A stretch of 14,970 bases of DNA, from assembly GCA_013002625.1 (NCBI GenBank), contig JABDJE010000348.1:1-14970 (forward strand). The letters are read 5' to 3'. The DNA is from Saprospiraceae bacterium. GTDB lineage: Bacteria > Bacteroidota > Bacteroidia > Chitinophagales > Saprospiraceae. The notes beneath the pieces are model-generated. The model was not told where the DNA came from. It ran no database searches and was given only the letters and a program-made list of their open reading frames with translations. Each line of letters opens with the position of its first letter. The first letter of the stretch is position 1. Positions 7,048 to 13,835 of the stretch are shown one piece after another. The position numbers and the translations under genes are program-made.

Positions 7048-8535
7048 ATGAAAAAATTATTAATATATTTTGTTGCTATCATGGGGCTTACCATCACTTC
7101 GTGTGATGAAGCCATTGATATTACACAGCCTGGTAGATTTTCTGCCGAAAATGCTTTCCAGTCTGTGGATGACTTAAGATTAGGACTTTTAAGTTCCTAC
7201 GATGAGTTGGACATTACAGATATGATCACATTCAACTCTACATTTACGGATGAAATTTCAATTGGATTTGACAATGGTGGTCAGGGATTAAGCGATGGTA
7301 GATATGGCTATATCCTAAACTCAACAAGTGCTGCACCAGGTGCAGTATGGGTTGATCAATATCAGGCTATTAACTCAGCAACGCGGGTTATTGAAGCTGC
7401 CAATCTGATTACACCTGAAATGGGTGAGGAGGCGCTTTACAATGATATTATCGGTCAAGCTTATGCAATCAGAGCTTTTGCTCATTTTCAATTATTCTCA
7501 TACTTTACGACTGACTATACAGATGATAATGCATTGTGTGTTATCGCAGTTGATTTCATCCCAAGTGTGGATCAGGAGTTAGGAAGAAACACGGTTGGCG
7601 AAGTCGTTGGATTAATCAACAGTGATTTATCAGAGGCTGAATCTTTACTAACTGACGATACTTCCAATCCAACTTTTATCAACAAGGATTTTGTTACAGC
7701 ATTGCGTGCTAGATTAGCGGCTTACAGACAAGATTATACTACTGCTGCTACATTAGCAGCTTCATTGACGGCTAAATATCCTTTAGCAGATAAAACACAG
7801 TACTTCAATATGTATGAGGATACTGATGTAACAGAAGTGATCTTTAAATTGGAAAGATCAATTGGAGATAATTATGATGGTCAAGCTACCGGTGGAGGTG
7901 GTTGGGCAGGTGCTTTGTATGCATTTGTTAATTCAACTTTGAGCGGTTCACCTTATTTTGAAATGGGCAGGGCATTGTATAATTCTTTCGACGCAAATGA
8001 TGTCCGGTTGGACAGAAATGTTGACCCTTCTTCAAGAATTGATCCTGGATATGCCACGAATCCAAATGCAAAGGATGAGGATGTATTGGTTATTAGAAAA
8101 TACCCAGGTTCAGATGGACAGCCTTTGTTGAATGATCTTAAAGTGTTCAGATCTTCTGAAATGCTTTTGATTCAAGCTGAAGCCGCTGCTGCTGCAAGTG
8201 ATTTTGCCACAGTCTCGTCTTTAATTCAGCAATTACGAGAAGCAAGAATTGGCGGTGGTCAAGCTGCACCTAATGTAAGCAGTTCACCTCAAGCCTTTGG
8301 TTTGATTCTGGATGAAAGAAGACTTGAGTTTTGCTTTGAAGGACATAGATATTTGGATTTAAAAAGGATGGGAATAAGAGCCAATAGAGGTATCGATAGA
8401 GATGCGGTTGATTGTGCGATTAATGGTTCTTGTACACCACCACCACCAGATGATTTCAGATTCACTCTGCCGATACCTATCGTTGAGTTGAATGCAAATT
8501 CAGTTATTAGAGATCAGCAAAATCCAGGTTATTAA
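7048..8535 (+). CDS. SusD/RagB-family nutrient-binding outer membrane lipoprotein
   Basis: SusD-type proteins form the hinged lid over their SusC partner and bind the substrate at the cell surface. The 495-residue chain starts with a lipoprotein signal whose lipobox TITSC puts the lipidated Cys at residue 19. The N-terminal part has the TPR-like helical layout, including YQAINSATRVIEAAN and AYAIRAFAHFQLFSYF, typical of the family. The C-terminal part has the conserved blocks DLKVFRSSEMLLIQAEA, LILDERRLEFCFEGHRYLDLKRMG and the final PIPIVELNANSV...QNPGY. Length and motif order fit well. It follows the susC-like gene by 24 bases and is preceded by AAACAAGAA 7 bases before the ATG rather than a Shine-Dalgarno site. 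Pairing with the upstream transporter is inferred from adjacency, which is the rule in this family. Confidence 0.95.
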   Translation: MKKLLIYFVAIMGLTITSCDEAIDITQPGRFSAENAFQSVDDLRLGLLSSYDELDITDMITFNSTFTDEISIGFDNGGQGLSDGRYGYILNSTSAAPGAVWVDQYQAINSATRVIEAANLITPEMGEEALYNDIIGQAYAIRAFAHFQLFSYFTTDYTDDNALCVIAVDFIPSVDQELGRNTVGEVVGLINSDLSEAESLLTDDTSNPTFINKDFVTALRARLAAYRQDYTTAATLAASLTAKYPLADKTQYFNMYEDTDVTEVIFKLERSIGDNYDGQATGGGGWAGALYAFVNSTLSGSPYFEMGRALYNSFDANDVRLDRNVDPSSRIDPGYATNPNAKDEDVLVIRKYPGSDGQPLLNDLKVFRSSEMLLIQAEAAAAASDFATVSSLIQQLREARIGGGQAAPNVSSSPQAFGLILDERRLEFCFEGHRYLDLKRMGIRANRGIDRDAVDCAINGSCTPPPPDDFRFTLPIPIVELNANSVIRDQQNPGY

Positions 8536-8562
8536 TCTGATTAAAATTAAAACAAGAATACA

Positions 8563-9381
8563 ATGAAGATTTTATATAGTTTTTTAGTATTGTCAGTGTT
8601 TGTTTTATTTACTGCATGTGAAAAAAATCAAGCACCAATATTCGATGGAGAATTCCTTCAAATGTCAGCCAATACGCCTACAAACTTTGCGTACCCAAGA
8701 TTGAATGATGGTATGGGTTTGCCAAGTGGATTCACCGTAATTCTGGCTGGTTCTCAAAAGTCTTCTCCTGTTAATTATACTTTTGAAATAGATTCAAGCT
8801 CAACGGCAATTGAAAACCTCCACTATACACTTGATGCCACTTCTGGATCTATTCCGGCAAATGAAAGTATAGGAGAGATACCAATTACAATACTTGATGA
8901 CAATATTGAACCAGGCGAAGTCCTGTCAATAGTTATCAATCTTACCAGCGCGGATGTTTCATTAAGTGAAAATTATAAAACGGGAACACACAACATCCAA
9001 GTTTTGTGTGAAACCAACGTACTGGGTACATACAACTATGTCCATACAGATAATTTTACAGGAATGGATTTATCCGGTACTGGAGAAATTACTCGATTTG
9101 GAACCTCTGAAACAGAGTATCAATTTTCTGATTTTTCATTTGGCGCATGGGATGCGGCTTATGGAATCGATCCACCTAGTGGTTCTTTGAGGTTTAATGA
9201 AAATTGTGGTATAGTTTCTATTACTGGTACAGATAACTATGGAGATAACTGGTCCATGACTGATATTTTCAGCTCTGGTGGACCTGAGTTTTCATTTAGA
9301 TTTGAAAATACTTACGGAGAATTCGGGACAGTAACCCTTACAAGACAGGATGGATCCGATTGGCCGACTTTCGTTCAATAA
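8563..9381 (+). CDS. Surface lipoprotein with Calx-beta-like domain (SusE-like position)
   Basis: A third gene in the susC-susD operon, 27 bases after the susD-like stop. The 272-residue protein has a lipoprotein signal with lipobox LFTAC, lipidated Cys at residue 19. Residues about 30-148 look like a Calx-beta/DUF4843-type beta-sandwich: HYTLDATSGSIPANESIGEI and then ILDDNIEPGEVLSIVINLT, where the acidic loop resembles calcium-binding Calx-beta loops. Residues about 150-272 form a second beta-rich domain (VLGTYNYVHTDNF, then repeated acidic and aromatic strands) that I do not recognise by name. Accessory lipoproteins in this position usually help bind substrate at the outer surface; that role is inferred here. 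The AAACAAGAA element seen before the susD-like gene recurs 4 bases before this ATG. An intrinsic terminator follows 25 bases after the stop. Confidence 0.8.
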   Translation: MKILYSFLVLSVFVLFTACEKNQAPIFDGEFLQMSANTPTNFAYPRLNDGMGLPSGFTVILAGSQKSSPVNYTFEIDSSSTAIENLHYTLDATSGSIPANESIGEIPITILDDNIEPGEVLSIVINLTSADVSLSENYKTGTHNIQVLCETNVLGTYNYVHTDNFTGMDLSGTGEITRFGTSETEYQFSDFSFGAWDAAYGIDPPSGSLRFNENCGIVSITGTDNYGDNWSMTDIFSSGGPEFSFRFENTYGEFGTVTLTRQDGSDWPTFVQ

Positions 9382-9406
9382 GATTACAACACACTAAATA
9401 TAAATG

Positions 9407-9438
9407 AGCCACACTGATTTTCAGTGTGGCTTTTTTTT
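9407..9438 (+). terminator. Strong intrinsic terminator of the susC-susD operon
   Basis: A perfect 11-base inverted repeat, AGCCACACTGA (9407-9417) and TCAGTGTGGCT (9421-9431), encloses a TTT loop and runs into eight consecutive T residues at 9431-9438. It lies 25 bases after the lipoprotein stop codon and separates this operon from the protease gene. Confidence 0.95.
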
Positions 9439-9506
9439 ACTTGTTATTAGTCAGGACAAAATAATTATTGCATTATTCATAATTTTCAGATTAGAAATAC
9501 ATCGAT

Positions 9507-12500
9507 ATGCGCATTACAATATTTATAGCTGTTTTATTATTGCCATTATTAGTGCTTGCTCAAAACACCCCTACACCCAAAAACACCGAGGCACTTTTGA
9601 AACTAAAGAAAATAGAGCAACAAAAACATTTGCAAAAGGAACAGAGAGTTCAGCAATACCTAAAGCAAAAGAAACTTATAAGCCGATCTTTCACTCAGAA
9701 CGGTTCAGACTATAGTATTATCGATGTTCAGAATAATAAGCCAGTATATTATATTACACATAATGCTGAAGCTGCTTTCTCAGTAGGTATAAATGACCTT
9801 CGGCCAGGTGGCCAATTTGGTCTTGATCTCGCTGGCGAAAATGCACGTATTGGCGTCTGGGACAGGGGTTTGCCTTTGGCTTCTCACCAGGAGTTCCAGG
9901 GTAGATTGCTAAATAGTGATGCAGCCAGCGAGTTTAGTGATCACAGCACACATGTTACGGGTACAATTATGGCAGGGGGCGTGGTCCCCGCAGCCAGAGG
10001 CATGTGCTACAGAGGATCTGGAAGAGCTTTTGACTGGTTTCAGGATACAGAAGAAATGATCGATGAAGTTCTGATGAATGATATGTTGATTTCCAATCAT
10101 TCCTATGGTGTTCCAGGTGGTTGGGAAGGGAGTAACTGGTTTGGAAATGCGGGGATCTCTACGGACGAAGATTACAGATTCGGATTTTATGATGGTGAAG
10201 CCCAGGCTTTTGATAATATAGCTTACAATGCCCCATATTATACCATAGTTGTGGCAGCAGGAAATGAAAGAGGCAATTCAGGTGATGGTACATTCCCACC
10301 AGATGGGCCGTTTGATTGTATCACAGGTTTTAAAACAGGAAAGAATGTTTTGACTGTTGGAGCGGTCAGAAAATTGAGTGGACCTTATACTGGTCCGGAT
10401 GATGTGGAGATGAGCAGCTTCAGTTCATGGGGACCAGTTGACGATGGACGTATCAAACCAGATATTGTAGCACCAGGCGTTTCTATTTTTTCTTCGGTAT
10501 CTGGAGATGTGAATAATAACTATTCATCATTTCAAGGGACTTCAATGGCTTCTCCAGTGACCACAGGAGCCTCAGCTTTGTTAAATGAGGCATATTTTCA
10601 GTTCAATGGTAATTTCATGAAGTCGGCGACCCTGAAAGGTCTCTTGATTCATACTGCCCGAGAGGCTGGATCGAATCCTGGACCTGATTATAGTTTTGGA
10701 TGGGGTCTTGTCAATGCATCCCAGGCCGTAGAACATATTATCGGAACAGATGGCGTAAATAAATTTATAATTGAAAGTACACTTCAAAATGGGGAAGTTT
10801 TTGAATTGGAATTGAACCCAGTCTTAGGAGAAAAAATTACAGCAACACTTGTGTGGACTGACCTTGCAGGAACCCCCGTAGAAGCTTCTCTCGATCCTTC
10901 TGATCCAATGCTGGTGAACGATTTGGATATGGTTATTGTCGATGAATCAGGCAATGAGGTATTGCCTTGGACACTGAATAGGCTCAATCCTATGAATGCA
11001 GCTGTTAGAGCAAACAATAGTATAGACAATGTTGAGAAGATTGATTTTGATAATCCTGATCCACGACGATATTTTTTACGGGTGACGCACAAAGGAAATC
11101 TAGTCACTGGATCTCAAGACTTTTCTTTGATACTGGATTATACTTCTGAAGATGCAGGTATCCAAAGCTTTTATTGGATCGACGATAATGGATCATGGTC
11201 TGATGGCTCACAATGGTCCAATAGTTCAGGCGGTACAACAATCAATACTGTGCCTGACGCAAACAGTAAGCTGATATTTGACGATAATTCATTCAGTGGT
11301 CAAAGTGGGGTGGTGACAATGGATCAGGATTTTACTGTAGCGGGAATTGTGGCATTAAACTCAAAAAATATCACTTTTGATCTAGGCGGCAATACGCTAA
11401 TAATTACTGGGACGACCCTAATGGGCTCTGATAAGTTCACCATTAGAAATGGAACAATCCTATTCTCAAATAGAGAAGTTGATCAAATCAATATAGATTT
11501 TGATGCTGTTACCACAGAGGAATTGGCAATCATTATCGATCAAGCTAATACGGCCCAATGGCAAATGTCAGATAATTCTTTCCAGGTAGATATGTTTCAT
11601 CTTTTAGGAGGAGCAATGATGATGGAAAATTGCAATATCACAATCTCTGACGCACTGTTTGGAAGTGATGTGCCTGTATTACTGAATATAGAAGGAACAA
11701 ATCTCACAACGATAAATCTTGACCTCAACCAAAATCTGACTTTTGAAGGAGGCGCTTCAAATACTTTTATTTTCAATGACAATGATGCGCAACTCAAGTT
11801 TGGTATTGATGTGGATGTGCCTGTTATGAATAGTCAAAACCTAACAATTCAAAGAGCTGATATAATTAACTCAGTTCTGAATGAAGGAGCCCTTTCTATC
11901 AATGATAATATTCGGATTAATACGCTTGTTAATAACAATGCTACCTCACTTTCTTTATTTGAAAGAATTGATTTAAGCCTTGAAACGCTTGAGATTAATA
12001 CGCAAGCTTCTGACTTCAATATTCATTGTAGTTCAGCTCAAAATAAAGCTTCTATTATGCTTGAAGGTAGAAATAAGTTTTGTTTTGATAACTTAAACAT
12101 TACTAATGTTGATTTAGTAGGCGAGTCTGTGGTTAGTGTTGGGGAGAATTCAACTGTTGACAATAGCGAAAATTGGTTTATTGGTTCTTGCGAAGACCTC
12201 CTTTTTGCAGACTACATTTCAGACTATGAATGTGAAGGTGCGCTGGTGTATTTTGAAAATACAAGCGATGGGAATGTGGTTGAACGTGATTGGTACGTGG
12301 ACGGTATACCCGTGTTTGGAGATGAGACCATGGAGTTTTATTTTGAAAATGAAGGAGATTACGAAGTCATGCTTGAAGTTAGAGATGGCAATGGCAACTC
12401 AAGTGCATTTACTCAGACGATTACTATCGGCCCAACGAATTTAGAACCCAATGAAGTCGGAATGAACGCGACGCAGTTGTTTAGTACAAAATCAGCAGCG

Positions 12501-12914
12501 GCATACCAATGGTACAATTATGATGCGCCAATACCGGGAGAAACAGGTCGTACATATGCATTTAATGGTGCTCCGGGTATCTATTTTGTTTTAACTTTTG
12601 ATGGAGATTGTAACCGACGATCCACCATCCTGGACCTTGGAACAAGTGTCATTGATTTAGACGACGATACAGAATCAGGAATATCTGTTTTTCCAAATCC
12701 ATTTTATGAAGTGTTGAATATTCAGTTAAGAGATGCTTCACTAGATATCAAAGAGATTAAATTGTATAACACCCTGGGTGAATCATATATGCTGGATGTT
12801 ACAGGAAGGCAAGAATTAACTTTCGATATAAGTTGGATTCCGGCAGGATACTATTATATGACAATCGTTACCGACGATTTGACTTACCTTAAGAAATTAG
12901 TGAAATATGAATAG
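9507..12914 (+). CDS. Secreted multidomain subtilisin-like (S8) serine protease with T9SS sorting domain
   Basis: This 1135-residue protein is a predicted extracellular or cell-surface protease. Residues 1-19 form a signal peptide (ending VLAQ), and residues about 22-60 are a Lys/Gln-rich, probably helical, propeptide. The catalytic domain spans about 105-415: Asp119 in IGVWDRG, His149 in DHSTHVTGT, oxyanion Asn253 in VVAAGNE, Ser346 in QGTSMASP. Residues about 420-547 resemble the C-terminal jelly-roll of KP-43-type subtilases (ATLVWTD, LVNDLDMVI, YFLRVTHKG). From 555 comes a beta-rich stalk (FYWIDDNGSWSDGSQWSN, then KLIFDDNSFSG), then a PKD-like domain at about 900-974, an Ig-like YQWY segment near 1000, and a type A T9SS sorting domain at 1058-1135 (VFPNPFYEVLNI to LKKLVKYE). 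The start is the only ATG before the signal peptide; the preceding gap has no clear promoter. It overlaps the next gene by 8 bases. Confidence 0.95.
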   Translation: MRITIFIAVLLLPLLVLAQNTPTPKNTEALLKLKKIEQQKHLQKEQRVQQYLKQKKLISRSFTQNGSDYSIIDVQNNKPVYYITHNAEAAFSVGINDLRPGGQFGLDLAGENARIGVWDRGLPLASHQEFQGRLLNSDAASEFSDHSTHVTGTIMAGGVVPAARGMCYRGSGRAFDWFQDTEEMIDEVLMNDMLISNHSYGVPGGWEGSNWFGNAGISTDEDYRFGFYDGEAQAFDNIAYNAPYYTIVVAAGNERGNSGDGTFPPDGPFDCITGFKTGKNVLTVGAVRKLSGPYTGPDDVEMSSFSSWGPVDDGRIKPDIVAPGVSIFSSVSGDVNNNYSSFQGTSMASPVTTGASALLNEAYFQFNGNFMKSATLKGLLIHTAREAGSNPGPDYSFGWGLVNASQAVEHIIGTDGVNKFIIESTLQNGEVFELELNPVLGEKITATLVWTDLAGTPVEASLDPSDPMLVNDLDMVIVDESGNEVLPWTLNRLNPMNAAVRANNSIDNVEKIDFDNPDPRRYFLRVTHKGNLVTGSQDFSLILDYTSEDAGIQSFYWIDDNGSWSDGSQWSNSSGGTTINTVPDANSKLIFDDNSFSGQSGVVTMDQDFTVAGIVALNSKNITFDLGGNTLIITGTTLMGSDKFTIRNGTILFSNREVDQINIDFDAVTTEELAIIIDQANTAQWQMSDNSFQVDMFHLLGGAMMMENCNITISDALFGSDVPVLLNIEGTNLTTINLDLNQNLTFEGGASNTFIFNDNDAQLKFGIDVDVPVMNSQNLTIQRADIINSVLNEGALSINDNIRINTLVNNNATSLSLFERIDLSLETLEINTQASDFNIHCSSAQNKASIMLEGRNKFCFDNLNITNVDLVGESVVSVGENSTVDNSENWFIGSCEDLLFADYISDYECEGALVYFENTSDGNVVERDWYVDGIPVFGDETMEFYFENEGDYEVMLEVRDGNGNSSAFTQTITIGPTNLEPNEVGMNATQLFSTKSAAAYQWYNYDAPIPGETGRTYAFNGAPGIYFVLTFDGDCNRRSTILDLGTSVIDLDDDTESGISVFPNPFYEVLNIQLRDASLDIKEIKLYNTLGESYMLDVTGRQELTFDISWIPAGYYYMTIVTDDLTYLKKLVKYE

Positions 12915-13563
12915 GAGTTTGATATTAATAATGATTTATTGTTTTGGCATATTGGGCCTGGTCGCACAAACATCGCCCGCATCTCAAATGGATGGAGAAC
13001 AGGTTGTAGTTTCCAATAACTTAAATGTTGATGGCTCACCTTTGTTATACGACGACTGGGAGGATGCCACGCTTGTTGATGTGCAAGGTAAAAAATATGA
13101 AAACGCGCAAGTCAATTACGATGGACTTCGCAGTAAATTTATCGCCCCCCATACATCTGAGAACAATATAATAGAACTCAATTCATTCCATTATCGGGAA
13201 GTTCAAATTCAAGATACGGGAGATAGATTCCTAAATGGCAGTCCATACGGATCGTTGGGATTTCTACGTGTAATTTTTGAAGATGATAAATTTATTCTCT
13301 TTGAAAAATTCTCATCTATTAAAAGAACAAAAGATAAAGAGACCTATGCCTCGGTGACAGCAATGTATAAAATCAAAAACACCAAAACACTTTATGTCTA
13401 TACACAAGATGATGGCTTGGTGGAAGTAGGTCGGAAATACAAGGATTTTGAGTCAGTTTTTGGGGTGGAAGGCTTAAAGTCTTTTATTAAAGCCGAAAAA
13501 CTCAAACTTAAAAATGACCCGGATTTAGTACGTTTAATGGAGTATTGCAGCTCCAGGATGTAA
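12907..13563 (+). CDS. Secreted protein of unknown function, coupled to the subtilase
   Basis: I do not recognise the family. The 218-residue protein has a short positive N-terminus and a hydrophobic stretch to about residue 19, with a likely signal-peptidase site LVA before Gln21; there is no lipobox and no T9SS domain. The mature part is predicted mostly beta: GSPLLYDDWEDATLVDVQGKKY, then NYDGLRSKF, IIELNSFHYREVQI and GFLRVIFEDDKFILFEKF. It ends in a Lys-rich amphipathic helix (about 187-216). The layout resembles Bacteroidota hypothetical secreted proteins I have seen but cannot name. Its ATG lies within the last codons of the subtilase (8-base overlap), so the two are almost certainly co-translated. 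That suggests a partner, inhibitor or chaperone of the protease, which is inference. A probable terminator follows 31 bases after the stop. Confidence 0.8.
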   Translation: MNRSLILIMIYCFGILGLVAQTSPASQMDGEQVVVSNNLNVDGSPLLYDDWEDATLVDVQGKKYENAQVNYDGLRSKFIAPHTSENNIIELNSFHYREVQIQDTGDRFLNGSPYGSLGFLRVIFEDDKFILFEKFSSIKRTKDKETYASVTAMYKIKNTKTLYVYTQDDGLVEVGRKYKDFESVFGVEGLKSFIKAEKLKLKNDPDLVRLMEYCSSRM

Positions 13564-13594
13564 TCTTCAACAAATTTATACGGCCATTGACCCA

Positions 13595-13622
13595 ACCTTT
13601 TTACCATTCAGAAAGGTCTTTT
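13595..13622 (+). terminator. Probable intrinsic terminator after the subtilase unit
   Basis: ACCTTTTT (13595-13602) can pair with AGAAAGGT (13610-13617) as eight pairs, one of them T-G, around a 7-base loop. CTTTT follows at 13618-13622. It starts 31 bases after the stop codon of the unknown secreted protein. The stem is AT-rich, so it is weaker than the one at 9407. Confidence 0.65.
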
Positions 13623-13635
13623 AAATTGTATAGGC

Positions 13636-13665
13636 AATGTTAAATTTTTTAACATTAATTGTTAA
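13636..13665. repeat. Overlapping dyads with three TGTTAA/TTAACA half-sites
   Basis: A perfect 9-base inverted repeat, AATGTTAAA (13636-13644) and TTTAACATT (13648-13656), has a 3-base centre. Its right arm also forms a second dyad, TTAACA (13649-13654) with TGTTAA (13660-13665). Three half-sites thus alternate in orientation, 13 bases upstream of the TTG of the candidate promoter at 13678. This looks like a binding site for a dimeric regulator; a weak AT-only hairpin is the alternative. Confidence 0.4.
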
Positions 13666-13677
13666 GAAATCGTTTAA

Positions 13678-13705
13678 TTGACTATTTTTAGATTGTATAT
13701 ATTTA
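13678..13705 (+). promoter_or_regulatory. Candidate promoter of the second susC-like gene
   Basis: TTG at 13678-13680 in the form TTGACT, a 17-base spacer, and TATATTTA at 13698-13705 fit the Bacteroidota pattern TTG-N17-23-TAnnTTTG except for the last base. A start of transcription near 13711 would place the small ORF at 13732 about 20 bases from the RNA end and leave a leader of about 125 bases before the transporter. (TTG occupies 13678-13680 counting the T pair before G13680.). Confidence 0.35.
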
Positions 13706-13721
13706 ATCTGCCTGGATTAAT

Positions 13722-13835
13722 TATTTACTAAATGCAAAAGATAACACAACCAAAGAATAAATATCTCTTCCCATGGGAGACTCCCCACTTTTATATTTTT
13801 ATTTAAAAGAATTTACTAACTAATATTTACTAACT
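13722..13835 (+). repeat. Repeated start-site element TATTTACTAA
   Basis: TATTTACTAA occurs at 13722-13731, directly before the ATG of the small ORF, and at 13824-13833, two bases before the ATG of the transporter. A third copy, ATTTACTAAC, lies at 13811-13820, so ATTTACTAACTA is present twice with a 14-base period immediately before the transporter start. As no Shine-Dalgarno sequence is present, the element may mark translation starts. Confidence 0.6.
13732..13806 (+). CDS. Small ORF, possible leader peptide of the second susC-like gene
   Basis: An ATG at 13732 opens 24 codons ending in TAA at 13804-13806, 29 bases before the transporter ATG. The N-terminal half is polar and basic (MQKITQPKNK). 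The C-terminal half, YLFPWETPHFYIFI, is crowded with aromatic residues: Tyr11, Phe13, Trp15, Phe20, Tyr21, Phe23, plus His19. The same TATTTACTAA element precedes this ATG and that of the transporter. Codons 13-18 contain overlapping short palindromes: CC/GG plus TCTC/GAGA pairing over 13764-13780, versus GGGA-GAC-TCCC at 13775-13785. These would exclude each other. Both hairpins are weak. It is too short for a signal peptide plus mature protein. I do not recognise it; it may be untranslated, but the shared start context argues for translation and a cis-acting role. Confidence 0.45.
   Translation: MQKITQPKNKYLFPWETPHFYIFI

Noticed and set aside
9404..9715. 103-codon plus-strand reading frame starting after the lipoprotein gene
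   Set aside because: It begins inside the terminator hairpin at 9407-9431 and runs through the subtilase signal peptide and propeptide in another frame; composition and context show it is not a gene.
12136..12444. 102-codon plus-strand frame inside the subtilase
   Set aside because: It overlaps the PKD-like domain coding region in another frame and has no recognisable start context or domain.
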